A stretch of DNA of 64,000 bases from UBA2965 sp036526135 (GCA_036526135.1 DATCZA010000007.1:1-64000), one strand, 5' to 3'. Counted from the first letter of the stretch, positions 18,199 through 27,854 are shown. Made by a program: numbers and translations. The notes: generated from the sequence alone by a model not told the origin.

Positions 18199-18220
18199 AT
18201 CGCCAAGAACGGGCGATTTT
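18199..18220 (+). terminator. Hairpin plus T-run in the divergent spacer before nadE
   Basis: ATCGCC and GGCGAT (six base pairs, seven-base loop) are followed by TTTT. It resembles an intrinsic terminator on the plus strand but lies between two divergent genes, 45 bases before nadE. On the minus strand the same hairpin would sit directly upstream of the acyl-CoA dehydrogenase start, in its mRNA leader. Confidence 0.3.
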
Positions 18221-18264
18221 CCATGCTTTGGGTTTAAAACGCGAGCCCAGTTAAACTGTGCACC

Positions 18265-20190
18265 ATGGACTACACCGAACTGGGCTTCATCCGCGTTGCC
18301 GCCGTGGCGCCGGAACTCTCCATCGCCGAACCGGCCACCAACGCGGAGAAAATCGTCGAGCACCTGACAGCGCTCGAGGGACGCGCTGTAACCATTGCGC
18401 TGTTCCCCGAGCTTGCGCTGACCGGCTACTCGTGCGAGGACCTCTTTTTCAGCGAACAGCTCCATGCCGCCGCCCGTTCGGCCCTCCTCATGCTGGCCCG
18501 ATCCGCCGGCGAGGCCGTCTGCGTCGTCGGCACGCCGTACCTGCTGGAGGACGGCAGGCTGCTGAACTGCGCGGCCGTCATCGCCGACGGCAGGGTCCGG
18601 GCCATGATCCCCAAGATCGCCCAGCCGAATTACGGCGAGTTCTACGAGCGCCGCTGGTTCGTCTCCGGCGCAGGGGTGGACGTCAGCGTCGACGACCCTG
18701 AGCTCGGGTCCTTCCAGGTGGCTACCAACCAGCTGATGCGCATCGGAAACATGCGGTTCGCGGTGGAGATTTGTGAGGACCTCTGGGCGCCGGAGCCGCC
18801 CGGCATCCGTCACAGCCTGGCCGGAGCCGAGCTGGTCGTGAACCTGTCCGCCAGCAACGAGCTCGTGGCCAAAGCCGACTATCGAAGGGATCTGGTGCAC
18901 ATGGCCAGCGCCAGGGGAATCTGCGGCTACGTCTACGCGTCCAGCGGCCCGCTGGAGTCGACCAAGGACCTGGTGTTCGGCGGGCACCTCATCGCCTGCG
19001 AGAACGGCCAGCTCCTGGGCGAGAGCCCGCGTTACGCGTTCGAGCCCCAAACGCTGATCACGGACATCGACATCGCCAAGCTGCGTCACGACCGGATGCA
19101 GAACACGACGTTCACCAACGCGCCGCGCCCGGCGCCCTACCACGTTGTGGACGTCCTGCAGCGCCCCCGGCCCATCGCGGCTCTGGAGCGCGTCTATACG
19201 GCTCACCCGTTCGTTCCCGACGACGAGGCCCAGTTCGAGGCCCGGGCGGCCGAGATCCTCGACATCCAGACGACGGGGCTCGCCCGCCGATGCCTCGCTG
19301 CGAATACCGAAACTCTCGTCATCGGCCTGTCGGGCGGGCTCGACTCCACCCTGGCTTTCCTCGTCTGCCTGGACACCCTGGACAAGATCGGCCGTCCCCG
19401 CCAGTCCATCCAGGCCATCACCATGCCGGGCCCTGGGACCACCGAGCACACTCTGGAGTCGGCGAGGGGGCTCTGCGCCGCCGCGAAGGTGGCGCTCAAG
19501 GAGATCCCCATTCACGAGGCGGTGGCGCAGCACCTCGACGCGCTGGAGCACACCGGACGTGACGATCTGGTGTTCGAAAACACCCAGGCTCGGGAACGCA
19601 CCCAGATTCTCTTCGACTACGCCAACAAGGTTTCGGGCATCGTCGTAGGAACCGGCGACCTGTCAGAGCTGGCGCTCGGCTGGTGCACGTACAACGCGGA
19701 CCACATGGCGAGCTACAACGTCAACGCCAGCGTGCCGAAAACCATGATGGCCTACCTAGTGCGGTGGTACGCCAAACACCGCGCGGGGGAAGCGCTGGCC
19801 GGCGTCCTGCAGCGCGTCCTGCAGACGCCCATCTCGCCGGAGCTGATCGCGCCCGACACCGCGGGCAGCATCAGCCAGGAAACCGAGGCCATCATCGGCC
19901 CCTACGAGCTGCATGATTTCTTCCTCTTCCACTTCCTGAGAAACGGGGCCGGTCCGGCAAAGATCTTTCATCTGGCCAGGCTGGCATTTACCGGGAGTTA
20001 CGCGGACGACGAGATCAAACGCTGGCTGAGGCTATTCTTCCAGCGCTTCTTCACCCAGCAGTTCAAGCGCACCACCCTTCCCCCGGGTCCAAAGGTGGGC
20101 TCCGTGAGCCTGTCGCCCCGCGGCGACTGGCGGATGCCCGACGAGGCCGGCGTCCAGCGCCTGCTTGCCGACATCGACGACCTGGGCTGA
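18265..20190 (+). CDS. nadE: Glutamine-dependent NAD(+) synthetase
   Basis: A 641-residue two-domain enzyme of the long, glutamine-using type. Residues 1-290 are a nitrilase-like amidase with Glu in LFPELALTGYSCEDL, the Lys region MIPKIAQPNYGEFYE and Cys in AVEICEDLWAPEPP, the Glu-Lys-Cys triad. The synthetase domain follows with the ATP P-loop GLSGGLDSTLA near residue 355 and GTGDLSELALGW. It converts nicotinic acid adenine dinucleotide to NAD+ with ammonia channelled from glutamine. Length matches the mycobacterial-type enzyme. Divergent from the acyl-CoA dehydrogenase pair. Confidence 0.95.
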   Translation: MDYTELGFIRVAAVAPELSIAEPATNAEKIVEHLTALEGRAVTIALFPELALTGYSCEDLFFSEQLHAAARSALLMLARSAGEAVCVVGTPYLLEDGRLLNCAAVIADGRVRAMIPKIAQPNYGEFYERRWFVSGAGVDVSVDDPELGSFQVATNQLMRIGNMRFAVEICEDLWAPEPPGIRHSLAGAELVVNLSASNELVAKADYRRDLVHMASARGICGYVYASSGPLESTKDLVFGGHLIACENGQLLGESPRYAFEPQTLITDIDIAKLRHDRMQNTTFTNAPRPAPYHVVDVLQRPRPIAALERVYTAHPFVPDDEAQFEARAAEILDIQTTGLARRCLAANTETLVIGLSGGLDSTLAFLVCLDTLDKIGRPRQSIQAITMPGPGTTEHTLESARGLCAAAKVALKEIPIHEAVAQHLDALEHTGRDDLVFENTQARERTQILFDYANKVSGIVVGTGDLSELALGWCTYNADHMASYNVNASVPKTMMAYLVRWYAKHRAGEALAGVLQRVLQTPISPELIAPDTAGSISQETEAIIGPYELHDFFLFHFLRNGAGPAKIFHLARLAFTGSYADDEIKRWLRLFFQRFFTQQFKRTTLPPGPKVGSVSLSPRGDWRMPDEAGVQRLLADIDDLG

Positions 20191-20244
20191 ACGCCAGGGG
20201 CCCCTTGAACGAAACGACCCGATAACCGAACCGAGGACTTCAGC

Positions 20245-21171
20245 ATGCGTTACCTCAGCTTGAGCATCACCGGCCTGGCACTGCTGGCCGCTATCGGCAC
20301 CGCTCATGCCGCCGATGCCCCGTTCTGCGGCGACGAGGGAGTCTGGGTGCAGATCCTCGGCGCAGGCGGGCCGGAGCTCGACGACGGCCAGGCCGGACCC
20401 AGCTACCTGATATGGCGCGACAACCACGCCCGCCTGCTGGTGGATGCGGCGCCCGGTTCTTCCGCCGCCTTCGACCGCGCCGGGGCCGAATTCGAGGATC
20501 TGGACGCCATCGCGTTCACGCACCTGCACGCCGACCACTCGGCGGATTTCCCCGCCTTCATCAAAGGATCCTACTTTGCCGAGCGCGACCGGCCACTGAC
20601 GGTGCTCGGCCCGTCCGGCGAGGGCGTCTTCCCCGACACCGTGACGTTCGTGGAACGGATGATCGGCAAGGATGGCGCGTACCCCTACCTCGCCGATTTT
20701 CTGACCTACGGCTCCGCGGGAGGCTACAAGGTGAACGCGCGAAACGTGCCTTCCACCGGGCAGCGTCGCTGGTCGCGGTTCGGCACCGAACACATCAGGC
20801 TGTCTGCCATCCCCGTTCATCACGACATCGTTCCCGCCGTGGCCTGGCGGGTGGAGGTGGGCGACAAGACCATCGTCTTCACCGGGGATTTCAGCAACCA
20901 GAAGAACGTCATCCCCTCATTTGCCAAGGACGCAGACGCGCTGGTGGTCAGCCACGCGATCCCGGAGACGGCGCGAGGCGCCGCGCGGGAGCTGCACGCC
21001 ATCCCCAGCCAGCTCGGCCAGATCGCCGCCCAGGCCAACGCACGCATGCTGATTCTCGGGCACCGCATGAACCGGACCCGCGGTCGTGAGACCCAGAGCC
21101 GCGAGGCCATCGACAAGCACTACCAGGGCTCGGTGATATTCGCCAACGACATGGAGTGCTGGGGGCTTTGA
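20245..21171 (+). CDS. Exported MBL-fold metallo-hydrolase
   Basis: A 308-residue protein with a cleavable signal peptide (hydrophobic core to about residue 20, cleavage after AHA) and an MBL fold resembling ribonuclease Z/PqqB-like proteins: metal site HLHADH around residue 95, FTGDFS and a late LILGHRM histidine. The active site therefore lies in the periplasm. Unlike the MBL gene at 7841, all standard metal ligands are present. Substrate unknown. It follows nadE by 54 bases and may share its transcript. Confidence 0.85.
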   Translation: MRYLSLSITGLALLAAIGTAHAADAPFCGDEGVWVQILGAGGPELDDGQAGPSYLIWRDNHARLLVDAAPGSSAAFDRAGAEFEDLDAIAFTHLHADHSADFPAFIKGSYFAERDRPLTVLGPSGEGVFPDTVTFVERMIGKDGAYPYLADFLTYGSAGGYKVNARNVPSTGQRRWSRFGTEHIRLSAIPVHHDIVPAVAWRVEVGDKTIVFTGDFSNQKNVIPSFAKDADALVVSHAIPETARGAARELHAIPSQLGQIAAQANARMLILGHRMNRTRGRETQSREAIDKHYQGSVIFANDMECWGL

Positions 21172-21205
21172 GCCACTCGCGTCAGGGGCGGGGCGAAGCG
21201 CTCGG

Positions 21206-21853
21206 GTGAAAGGGACAGGCGACTCGCCGGCGGCCACAGCCGAGCACGAACCGCTTCTTACCTGCTGGTTCGGACCGCTCGAGGCGGGCTTCGCGGACGC
21301 GGCCCATCGGGAGCGCTGGTTTGCCCCGACCCGCTCGTTCGACGCCGCCCTCGCCGAACGCTTCGCGCCGCTGGTGGCCACCGCCGCCGCGGGCGGGCTC
21401 GATGAGTGGCAGCAGACGCCGAGGGGCCGCCTGGCCTACGTGCTGGTCTGCGATCAGCTGCCGCGCAACATCTACAGGGGCACGGCCCGGGCCTTCGCCA
21501 CCGACCGCCGGGCCGTGGCCGCCGCCCGGGAGGCAGTTCGCATCGGCGTGGATCTCGCCCTCGCCCTGGAGGAGCGGGCCTTCCTGTACCTGCCCTTCCA
21601 GCACTCCGAGGACATCCTGGACCAGCACCTGGCCGTGGGCCTTTTCACCGCCCTGAGGGACGCAAGCCCCAAGGGCTACCGCGATCTGACGGGCGGATAT
21701 CTGCGGTCCGCTCAGCAGCACCGCGACCTCATCGAGAGATTCGGCCGCTTTCCGCACCGCAATGCCGCCCTCGGACGCGCTTCCACCACCGAAGAGGCGG
21801 CCTACCTCGAGGACGGCAAGACGTTCGGACAAGCCGCTGACGCCAAGGGCTGA
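21206..21853 (+). CDS. DUF924 family protein
   Basis: A 215-residue protein with the DUF924 pattern: LLTCWFGPLEAGF and WFAP near the N-terminus, LAYVLVCDQLPRNIYRGTARAF in the middle (split here by family convention at DQLPRN), ALEERAFLYLPFQHSED and ERFGRFPHRNAALGR at the end. It is all-helical and probably cytoplasmic; the biochemical role is not known. GTG at 21206 is the only reasonable start and lacks a strong ribosome binding site. It converges with the M20 amidohydrolase gene. Confidence 0.85.
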   Translation: MKGTGDSPAATAEHEPLLTCWFGPLEAGFADAAHRERWFAPTRSFDAALAERFAPLVATAAAGGLDEWQQTPRGRLAYVLVCDQLPRNIYRGTARAFATDRRAVAAAREAVRIGVDLALALEERAFLYLPFQHSEDILDQHLAVGLFTALRDASPKGYRDLTGGYLRSAQQHRDLIERFGRFPHRNAALGRASTTEEAAYLEDGKTFGQAADAKG

Positions 21854-21882
21854 CGCTCTTGCAGCCTGTCCTTTGCAGTCAA

Positions 21883-23172
21883 TCAGCGATTCAGATAATC
21901 CACTGCGAGCTGGCTCATGGCCTGGACGCCGAGCTTCAGCGCGCCTTCGTCCACGAAGAACAGCGGCGAGTGATTGGGAATCGCGTCCTCCGCCGCCATG
22001 TCCGCGGGGCGCCCTCCGATGAAGAAATAGAACCCGGGCACCTGCTCCTGGAAGAACGAGAAGTCCTCGGCCCCGGTGATGGGCAATGCGTAGCGAACCC
22101 GATCGGCACCGTAGACCTTGTGCAGGGTGGGCAGCATGGCCTCGGTTAGCGCAGGATCGTTGTAGGTCACCGGGACGCCGTCGTTGATGTAGACGTCCGC
22201 CGTCGCGCCCATGGATTCCGCCACGGTGGTCGCGATGCGGCGAATCCTTGCGTGAATGTCCGCCCGCATGTCGGCATCGAAGGTACGGATGGTGCCCTCG
22301 AGCTTGACGGAGTCCGGGACGATGTTGTTGCGCACGCCACCGTGGAACGAGCCGACGGTGACCACCGCGGGCGCCTTGCTGATGTCCACCTGACGGCTGA
22401 CGATGGTCTGCAGCGCCGTGACGACGTGAGCACCGGCGACGATGGGGTCGACGCCCTGCCAGGGCCGGGCCCCGTGGGTCTGGCGGCCGGTGATGGTGAT
22501 CTCGAAGCGCTGGGCGCTGGCCATGGCGCCGCCGGGCCGATAGTTGGCAAAACCCACGGTATCCGCCTGGCTGATGTGCAGACCGAAGATGGCCTCCACG
22601 TCGGGATCCTCGAGAACGCCCTCTTGCACCATCATCCTCGCCCCACCGTCCTCACCGGCAGGCGGGCCCTCCTCGGCCGGCTGAAAAACGAACTTGACCG
22701 TGCCGGGCAGCCGCTCGCGCATGCCGCTGAGAACCGTAGCCGCGCCCATGAGGATGGCCACGTGATTGTCATGCCCACAAGCGTGCATCACCCCGACGTC
22801 CAGGCCGTTGTAGGTCGAGCGGACCTTGGAGGCATAGGGCAATCCCGTGCGCTCCTCTACGGGAAGACCGTCCATGTCGGCGCGCAGGGCCACCACGGGA
22901 CCTGGCAGTCCGCCTCGCAGCACGCCCACCACCCCCGTATGGGCAGTGCCGGTGGTCACCTCCATGCCGAGACTGTCCAGGTGCTCGGCAACGAGGGCCG
23001 CCGTGCGGAACTCGCGGTTGGAAAGCTCTGGATGGGCATGTATGTCCCGGCGCCAGGCAATGACCTGGGCCTCCACGGCTTCCGCTCCCCGGCGAATCTC
23101 CGGCGAGACCTCGGCGAGGGAGCCGGCAGCGTTGAGCACGAGAAGTAGAGGAGCGAGTCTGCGCAGCGTCAT
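21883..23172 (-). CDS. Exported M20-family amidohydrolase
   Basis: A 429-residue M20D metallo-amidohydrolase with a short N-terminal signal (LRRLAPLLLVLNAAGSLAE). The dinuclear metal site is recognised from LRADMDGLPVEE, MHACGHDNHVA and the catalytic-base segment FVFQPAEEGPP; FGLHIS and the final GAEDFSFF are also present. Relatives hydrolyse N-acyl amino acids, hippurate or indole-acetyl conjugates; here this would occur in the periplasm. It is divergent from the nitroreductase gene, with 101 bases between. Confidence 0.9.
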   Translation of the reverse strand: MTLRRLAPLLLVLNAAGSLAEVSPEIRRGAEAVEAQVIAWRRDIHAHPELSNREFRTAALVAEHLDSLGMEVTTGTAHTGVVGVLRGGLPGPVVALRADMDGLPVEERTGLPYASKVRSTYNGLDVGVMHACGHDNHVAILMGAATVLSGMRERLPGTVKFVFQPAEEGPPAGEDGGARMMVQEGVLEDPDVEAIFGLHISQADTVGFANYRPGGAMASAQRFEITITGRQTHGARPWQGVDPIVAGAHVVTALQTIVSRQVDISKAPAVVTVGSFHGGVRNNIVPDSVKLEGTIRTFDADMRADIHARIRRIATTVAESMGATADVYINDGVPVTYNDPALTEAMLPTLHKVYGADRVRYALPITGAEDFSFFQEQVPGFYFFIGGRPADMAAEDAIPNHSPLFFVDEGALKLGVQAMSQLAVDYLNR

Positions 23173-23273
23173 CTGGGATTCCTCAGCCGTCCCCGGTTTG
23201 GGCGAGCTTAATGCGCCTCAAGCATGCGCACAAAGTGAGTTAAACTTCCCGGGCATTCAGAGGGGGAACAAGC

Positions 23274-23912
23274 ATGGAATTCGATATCGCCGCCACAGAC
23301 GACCTGCTGGCCACGACCCGGGCCGTGCGCAAGCGGCTCGACCTGACGCGGCCCGTGCCGCGCGAGATCATCAACGAGTGCCTGGAGCTGGCCGTCCAGG
23401 CGCCGACGGGGTCGAACTCCCAGGGCTGGCGCTGGGTCGTGGTCGACGACGCGGCGAAGCGCAAGGCATTGGCGGACCTGTACCGGGAGGCCGCGGGCGG
23501 CTACCTGTCGGGCGCGGAGGAGCAGGCAAACGAATCCGGCAACCAGCAGACCCAGCGGGTGTTCAGCTCGGCCATCTACCTCATGGAACACCTCCACGAG
23601 GTGCCCGTCCACGTCATACCGTGCCTGGAAGGACGTCCTCCGGAAGACGCTCCGCCCATTACCTACGCGGGCGTCTACGGGTCCATCTACCCGGCCGTGT
23701 GGAGCTTTCAGCTGGCTCTGCGTGCGCGGGGGCTCGGCTCCACGCTGACGACGCTGCATCTCTTCAAGGAGCGGGAGGCCGCCGAGCTGCTGAACATTCC
23801 GGACAACGTGATGCAGGTTGCGCTGCTTCCGGTGGGGTACACCGTCGGCACCGACTTCAAGCGCGCCGATCGGCCGCCGGTGGCGGGCATCACCCACTGG
23901 AACGAGTGGTAG
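23274..23912 (+). CDS. Nitroreductase family protein
   Basis: A 212-residue FMN-dependent nitroreductase-fold protein. TTRAVRKRLDLTRPVP near the N-terminus and APTGSNSQGWRWVVV are the FMN-binding signature; SIYPAVWSFQLALRARGLG and LPVGYTVG occupy the usual C-terminal places. It would reduce nitro, quinone or enone groups with NAD(P)H. Strong AGAGGGGGAA precedes the ATG. It stands alone on its strand, facing the amidohydrolase gene. Confidence 0.87.
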   Translation: MEFDIAATDDLLATTRAVRKRLDLTRPVPREIINECLELAVQAPTGSNSQGWRWVVVDDAAKRKALADLYREAAGGYLSGAEEQANESGNQQTQRVFSSAIYLMEHLHEVPVHVIPCLEGRPPEDAPPITYAGVYGSIYPAVWSFQLALRARGLGSTLTTLHLFKEREAAELLNIPDNVMQVALLPVGYTVGTDFKRADRPPVAGITHWNEW

Positions 23913-23996
23913 CGACCGGGCGGCGCCCAGCCCGAGCACCACGAGCGCGGTTACCCTGAAAGGATCTTCGGGGTCAGGCGGTGGTCCCGAACGCCA

Positions 23997-24353
23997 TCAG
24001 TAATCGGCGTACTCGTCCCCGCCGTCGAGCTTGAAGGTCACCGTGCTCTCGATGTCCTGGGTCGCCCGGGGCACGCCATCGGCAAGAGCGGGGTTGAAAC
24101 GCCAGCTGCGCACGGAAGCCAACGCCGCATCATCGAAAACGTCCGGCGGCTCGGCGCGAACCACCCGGGCATTGATCACTCGGCCGTCCACCGCCACGTC
24201 GTAGCGGACCACCACGAGCCCCTCGATTCCCTGGGCCCGGGCATCTTCCGGGTAGGCCGCGCTGCCCGAGACGAGCTGGGTCGGCCGGTTCGAGGATACC
24301 GCGCATCCGCAGAGGAGGATCGCGACAAGAATGAGGGCCGCACATCGAGTCAT
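23997..24353 (-). CDS. TonB C-terminal domain lipoprotein
   Basis: A 118-residue protein: short signal with lipobox LLCGC (ATG at 24353 puts it at the right distance), then a TonB C-terminal-like domain (YPEDARAQGIEGLVVVRYDV, VRSWRFNPALADG). It has no membrane-spanning N-terminal anchor or proline-rich linker, so it is not a classical energy-transducing TonB; it is probably a lipid-anchored periplasmic single-domain protein. The longer frame to 24392 lacks the lipoprotein pattern. Confidence 0.78.
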   Translation of the reverse strand: MTRCAALILVAILLCGCAVSSNRPTQLVSGSAAYPEDARAQGIEGLVVVRYDVAVDGRVINARVVRAEPPDVFDDAALASVRSWRFNPALADGVPRATQDIESTVTFKLDGGDEYADY

Positions 24354-24471
24354 CGCAAAGCCGCTTGGTGATTCCCGCAAGCCGGCGAGCATGGCACCTT
24401 CGCTCCGGCCCTGGCAAGACCGCGCCGGTCGACGACGCTGCCGCCCGCTCGCCCGGCGCTATACTCCCCCC

Positions 24472-24717
24472 ATGAGCATCCCCAAAGAGGACGACCACGA
24501 TCCCGACCCGCCGGAGCGCGGCCCCCTGACCCTGACGCAGACCGTGGCCAGCGCTCTGGCCGCCGCCTTCGGCGTGCAGTCAAGCCGCAACCGGACGCGC
24601 GACTTCAGCAGAGGCCGGCCCGCGCAGTTCATCGCCGTCGGCGTGGTGCTCACTGCCCTGCTGATCCTCGGCATCGCGGCGCTCGTTCATCTCGTCCTCG
24701 CCGGCATCGAGAGCTAG
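24472..24717 (+). CDS. DUF2970 family small membrane protein
   Basis: An 81-residue protein with the DUF2970 pattern: TLTQTVASALAAAFGVQSS, then RPAQFIAVGVVLTALLILG as the single C-terminal membrane helix. Function unknown. A TATACT hexamer at 24460-24465 is only six bases from the ATG at 24472, so transcription from it would give a leaderless or nearly leaderless mRNA; alternatively the real promoter is further up. The gene overlaps the convergent kinase gene by four bases. Confidence 0.8.
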   Translation: MSIPKEDDHDPDPPERGPLTLTQTVASALAAAFGVQSSRNRTRDFSRGRPAQFIAVGVVLTALLILGIAALVHLVLAGIES

Positions 24718-25718
24718 CGACGACTCGCGGCGACCTCGGCCATCTCCGACTCCCGCGCCTCCATCTCCTCGAGCAGGCGAAACTGCGCCCGGGCGCGGCG
24801 GAGGTTGTCGCCGCGGGCGGCGATCTTGAAGTAGCGGTCGCCGTCCAGATGATCCGTGAGGAAGCGAACGCCCAGCATGAAGCAGACGTAACGCGGAGCA
24901 AGGACAAGCTCGTCCGCGCCGAGCGCGGCTTCCTTCTCACCGGCAAACCCCTCGACCAGCGCTCCGAAGAGCTCGAGAGACAGCGCCCCGGCGTCCGTCA
25001 CCGCGCCTGAGCGCGCCAGATCGCCGAAGTCCCAGGCCCAGTGGCCGTGCATGGTGGTGTCCAGATCGACGACGCAGACCACCTCCGAGCTGTTCTCACG
25101 AAAGAGCAGGTTGTTGATCTTGCAGTCGCCATGAATGTAACCACCCGTCTTGCCCGGATCCTGCAGCACCTGGGCCAGATCTCGTCGCCCCTCCACGAAT
25201 CCGAGAAGGTCCTCCGCACCGTGCTCGCCTGCCGGGCCTGCTGTGGCGGCATCGAGCGCTGCGAGGTAGCCGTCGAGCCGCATGAAGCCGGGTATCGGAT
25301 CATCGAGCGGCGGGGCCGGAAGATCGGCGAGAAGATTCTGGTAACGGGCGAACGCACGCGCCGCTGACGTTGCCTGGTCGACGCTTTCGAGACGACGGTG
25401 GCTTTCGGTTCCGCTCACGTACTCCGTCAGGCGCCAGCTGCCGCCTTCCTCGTCCACGAAGACGTTCGAGCCATCGCGGCACGACAGCAGCCCGGGCACG
25501 AATCCCGGCGCGCGAGCGCAAACGTGTTCCACTACCCGGCCCAGGTTGCGCATCAGGAGGGCCGGGTCCGTAAACACCTGGTCGTTGATTCTCTGCAGGA
25601 CCCAGCGGTCGACGCCGTCGGTCACCAGGTACGTGTCGTTGATGTGTCCGGCACCCAGGCGATCGACCTCCTTGCCGACTCGCCAGCCGGAGCGGGCCAC
25701 CTGCAACGGATCGATCAT
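24714..25718 (-). CDS. N-acetylhexosamine 1-kinase-like phosphotransferase (NahK family)
   Basis: A 334-residue APH/choline-kinase-fold enzyme. GHINDTYLV, WVLQRINDQVF and the catalytic YIHGDCKINNLLF followed by VVDLDTTMHGHWAWDFGDL resemble NahK, which phosphorylates GlcNAc/GalNAc at C1. The start ATG (25718) overlaps the TGA of the hexosaminidase gene, so both are translationally coupled; this context supports a sugar substrate over an antibiotic. It could still be another sugar or small-molecule kinase. Confidence 0.8.
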   Translation of the reverse strand: MIDPLQVARSGWRVGKEVDRLGAGHINDTYLVTDGVDRWVLQRINDQVFTDPALLMRNLGRVVEHVCARAPGFVPGLLSCRDGSNVFVDEEGGSWRLTEYVSGTESHRRLESVDQATSAARAFARYQNLLADLPAPPLDDPIPGFMRLDGYLAALDAATAGPAGEHGAEDLLGFVEGRRDLAQVLQDPGKTGGYIHGDCKINNLLFRENSSEVVCVVDLDTTMHGHWAWDFGDLARSGAVTDAGALSLELFGALVEGFAGEKEAALGADELVLAPRYVCFMLGVRFLTDHLDGDRYFKIAARGDNLRRARAQFRLLEEMEARESEMAEVAASRR

Positions 25719-27790
25719 CCGCCCAGCCCCGCGAGCCACGACCGCAGGGGCGGCACCACGGCGATGAGATACTCACCCTGGGGCCTGGCAGCCGTCTCCA
25801 GCAGCGACAGCGCAGCGGAAGGCGCCATGCAACCTTCGAGCACGTCCACCACCGCCTCGCCCACGCGGCAGAGGAGCTCGAGGGCGGGCGCGACGTCGGC
25901 CGGGCAGTCCGGCCGCGGGCCAAGGTCCTGCCATGCCAGCGCGCAATCCAGGATACCCGCCACAGCGCCGGTGTCGCCTTCGAAGTGACGTTGGCACAGC
26001 CTGGCCACACGGCGCGCGGGCAGGCTCTCCGGAAACAGCGCATCGACAACCCTGTCCAGCGGCGTGTCCGCATCGTAGGGCCGGGCCTGGGGCATCTCGG
26101 TTCCCGCGATGCGGGCGGCGAGCGCTTCCTCGCCCAGGAGCCGTCCGTACCACTTGACCGGTTCCAGCAGCTCGAGCAGCTCGACGACGTCCTCGTCCGC
26201 TCCCGCCCGCGCCATGAGGGCACGGCTCGCCGCCCGGACGTCCACCCCCGAGCCCGCGGCGAGCTGCTCAAAGCAGCTTCCCAGCCGCTGGTAAAGGCTC
26301 CCCAGATCGCGCACCGAGCGGGGCGACCAGAATCGCTCGGCCAGGGCCGGCAGCCGGGACCACAGGCGCACGTCGAGCAGCTCCTCGGTGACCAGCTCGC
26401 CCCACAGGCACGCCTCGGCGCCCAGAACCGAACCGGGGGCAGCGCCGGCTGCGCCGGCAGGCTCGCGCCAATGCTCGGTCCAGCGCATGCCCTCGGCCAC
26501 GTGCTCGAACCGGGGGTCGTCGAGGAGCGCATCCTCGAGCCCGACGAGCTCGGACTCCGGGGCTTGCGGATCGAAGCGGTAGTGCACGTCGGCCGGATAG
26601 AAGAGGTCCAGGTAGTAGCCCGACGAAACGACGCAGTCGTGGCCGCTACCCAGAGCCCGGTCCCGCGCGGTCGCGCCCCGCCAGCTCTGAACGACCACGT
26701 CGTCGGGCAGATCGTCGTGCACCACCTCGTCCCAACCCATGGGCCGCTTGCCAAGCCCACTCACCGTGCGGGCCACCCGGGAGTTGAAGTGGGCCTGCAT
26801 GTCGTCGAGCCCGGTCATGCCGCGCTCCGACATGAAGGTCTGAACGCGGTCGCTTGCCGACCACCAAGCCGGATGCACCTCATCGCCCCCCAGATGCAGA
26901 TGGCGATCCGGAAACACCTCGGCCACCTCGCCCAGCAGCTCGGCCAGAGCGGCGTAGACGGCTTCGCTGGTGGGATCCAGGCAGGCCTCGTGGACACCGA
27001 ACCGCCTGGTCGCCGTCGTCACGCCGGTCCCCCAGTCGGGGCGGGCCACGAGCCAGCAGGTCGTGTGCCCGGGGACGTCGATTTCGGGCACCACGCGAAT
27101 GCCGCGGTCGGCCGCGTGGTTGATGAGCTCGGCGAGCTCGCGTCGGGAATAGTGTCGTGGGCTGGCGAGCTCGGGGAATCGCTCGCTGGGAAACCGGAAC
27201 GCCTGGTCGTCCGTCAGGTGCAGATGCAGGACGTTCAGCTTCACCTGAGCCATGGCGTCGAGCGTACGCAGGAGCGCGTCCATGCCGAGATAGTGCCGGG
27301 CCACGTCCAGGAGCAGACCGCGCCAGGGAAATCTGGGCGCATCGTCGACAGCCACGCAGCCGAGGCCGCCCGGCGCCGTCGCCAGCTGGAACAGGGTTTC
27401 CAGCCCGTGCAGGACCCCCCACTCGGTCTCCGCCACGAGCCGGGCGCCCTGGTCAGTCACGTTGAGCTGGTAAGCCTCCGGCTGGCCCAGCTGAGGGTGC
27501 TCCGGACACGGGATCGCGCAGGAGATCTCGAGGGCCATTTTCAGACCCGCCTCCCCGTTGCGCCGGCCCAGACGGTCATTCAGCCGTTCCACCGCGCGTA
27601 CCAGCCGCGCCGAGCTGGCGTCGGCAAAGCGGGCATCCACGACGCCCACCGCCCCCGGCCCACCAGGCCCCGGGGCAAACCGGCGCGGCAGGGGTAACAG
27701 CGCCCCTTCCGGTCCCGCTATGTACGGCAAGCGTCGTGCCTCGAACGTCGAAGAGACCCGGACTCTGTAAGAGGCGCCAGACGCTGTCAA
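25715..27790 (-). CDS. Beta-N-acetylhexosaminidase (GH20)
   Basis: A 691-residue glycoside hydrolase family 20 enzyme. An N-terminal beta domain is followed by the catalytic barrel with PWRGLLLDVARHYLGMD, LHLHLTDDQAFRF and the catalytic Asp-Glu pair in LGGDEVHPAWW; MGWDEV and WGELV lie further on. It removes terminal GlcNAc/GalNAc from oligosaccharides. There is no signal peptide, so it should work in the cytoplasm on imported sugars and feed the kinase downstream. The start is uncertain: TTG at 27790 with AAGGTGA upstream is the best I can see. Confidence 0.92.
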   Translation of the reverse strand: MTASGASYRVRVSSTFEARRLPYIAGPEGALLPLPRRFAPGPGGPGAVGVVDARFADASSARLVRAVERLNDRLGRRNGEAGLKMALEISCAIPCPEHPQLGQPEAYQLNVTDQGARLVAETEWGVLHGLETLFQLATAPGGLGCVAVDDAPRFPWRGLLLDVARHYLGMDALLRTLDAMAQVKLNVLHLHLTDDQAFRFPSERFPELASPRHYSRRELAELINHAADRGIRVVPEIDVPGHTTCWLVARPDWGTGVTTATRRFGVHEACLDPTSEAVYAALAELLGEVAEVFPDRHLHLGGDEVHPAWWSASDRVQTFMSERGMTGLDDMQAHFNSRVARTVSGLGKRPMGWDEVVHDDLPDDVVVQSWRGATARDRALGSGHDCVVSSGYYLDLFYPADVHYRFDPQAPESELVGLEDALLDDPRFEHVAEGMRWTEHWREPAGAAGAAPGSVLGAEACLWGELVTEELLDVRLWSRLPALAERFWSPRSVRDLGSLYQRLGSCFEQLAAGSGVDVRAASRALMARAGADEDVVELLELLEPVKWYGRLLGEEALAARIAGTEMPQARPYDADTPLDRVVDALFPESLPARRVARLCQRHFEGDTGAVAGILDCALAWQDLGPRPDCPADVAPALELLCRVGEAVVDVLEGCMAPSAALSLLETAARPQGEYLIAVVPPLRSWLAGLGG

Positions 27791-27854
27791 TGCACGGCGT
27801 CACCTTGAGGACGCCGGATACGCGTGACACCATTGCGCCGGGCAATCGCGGACC

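Noticed and set aside
23210..23235. Direct repeat ATGCGC in the spacer before the nitroreductase gene
   Set aside because: Six-base repeats of this kind are expected by chance in GC-rich DNA.
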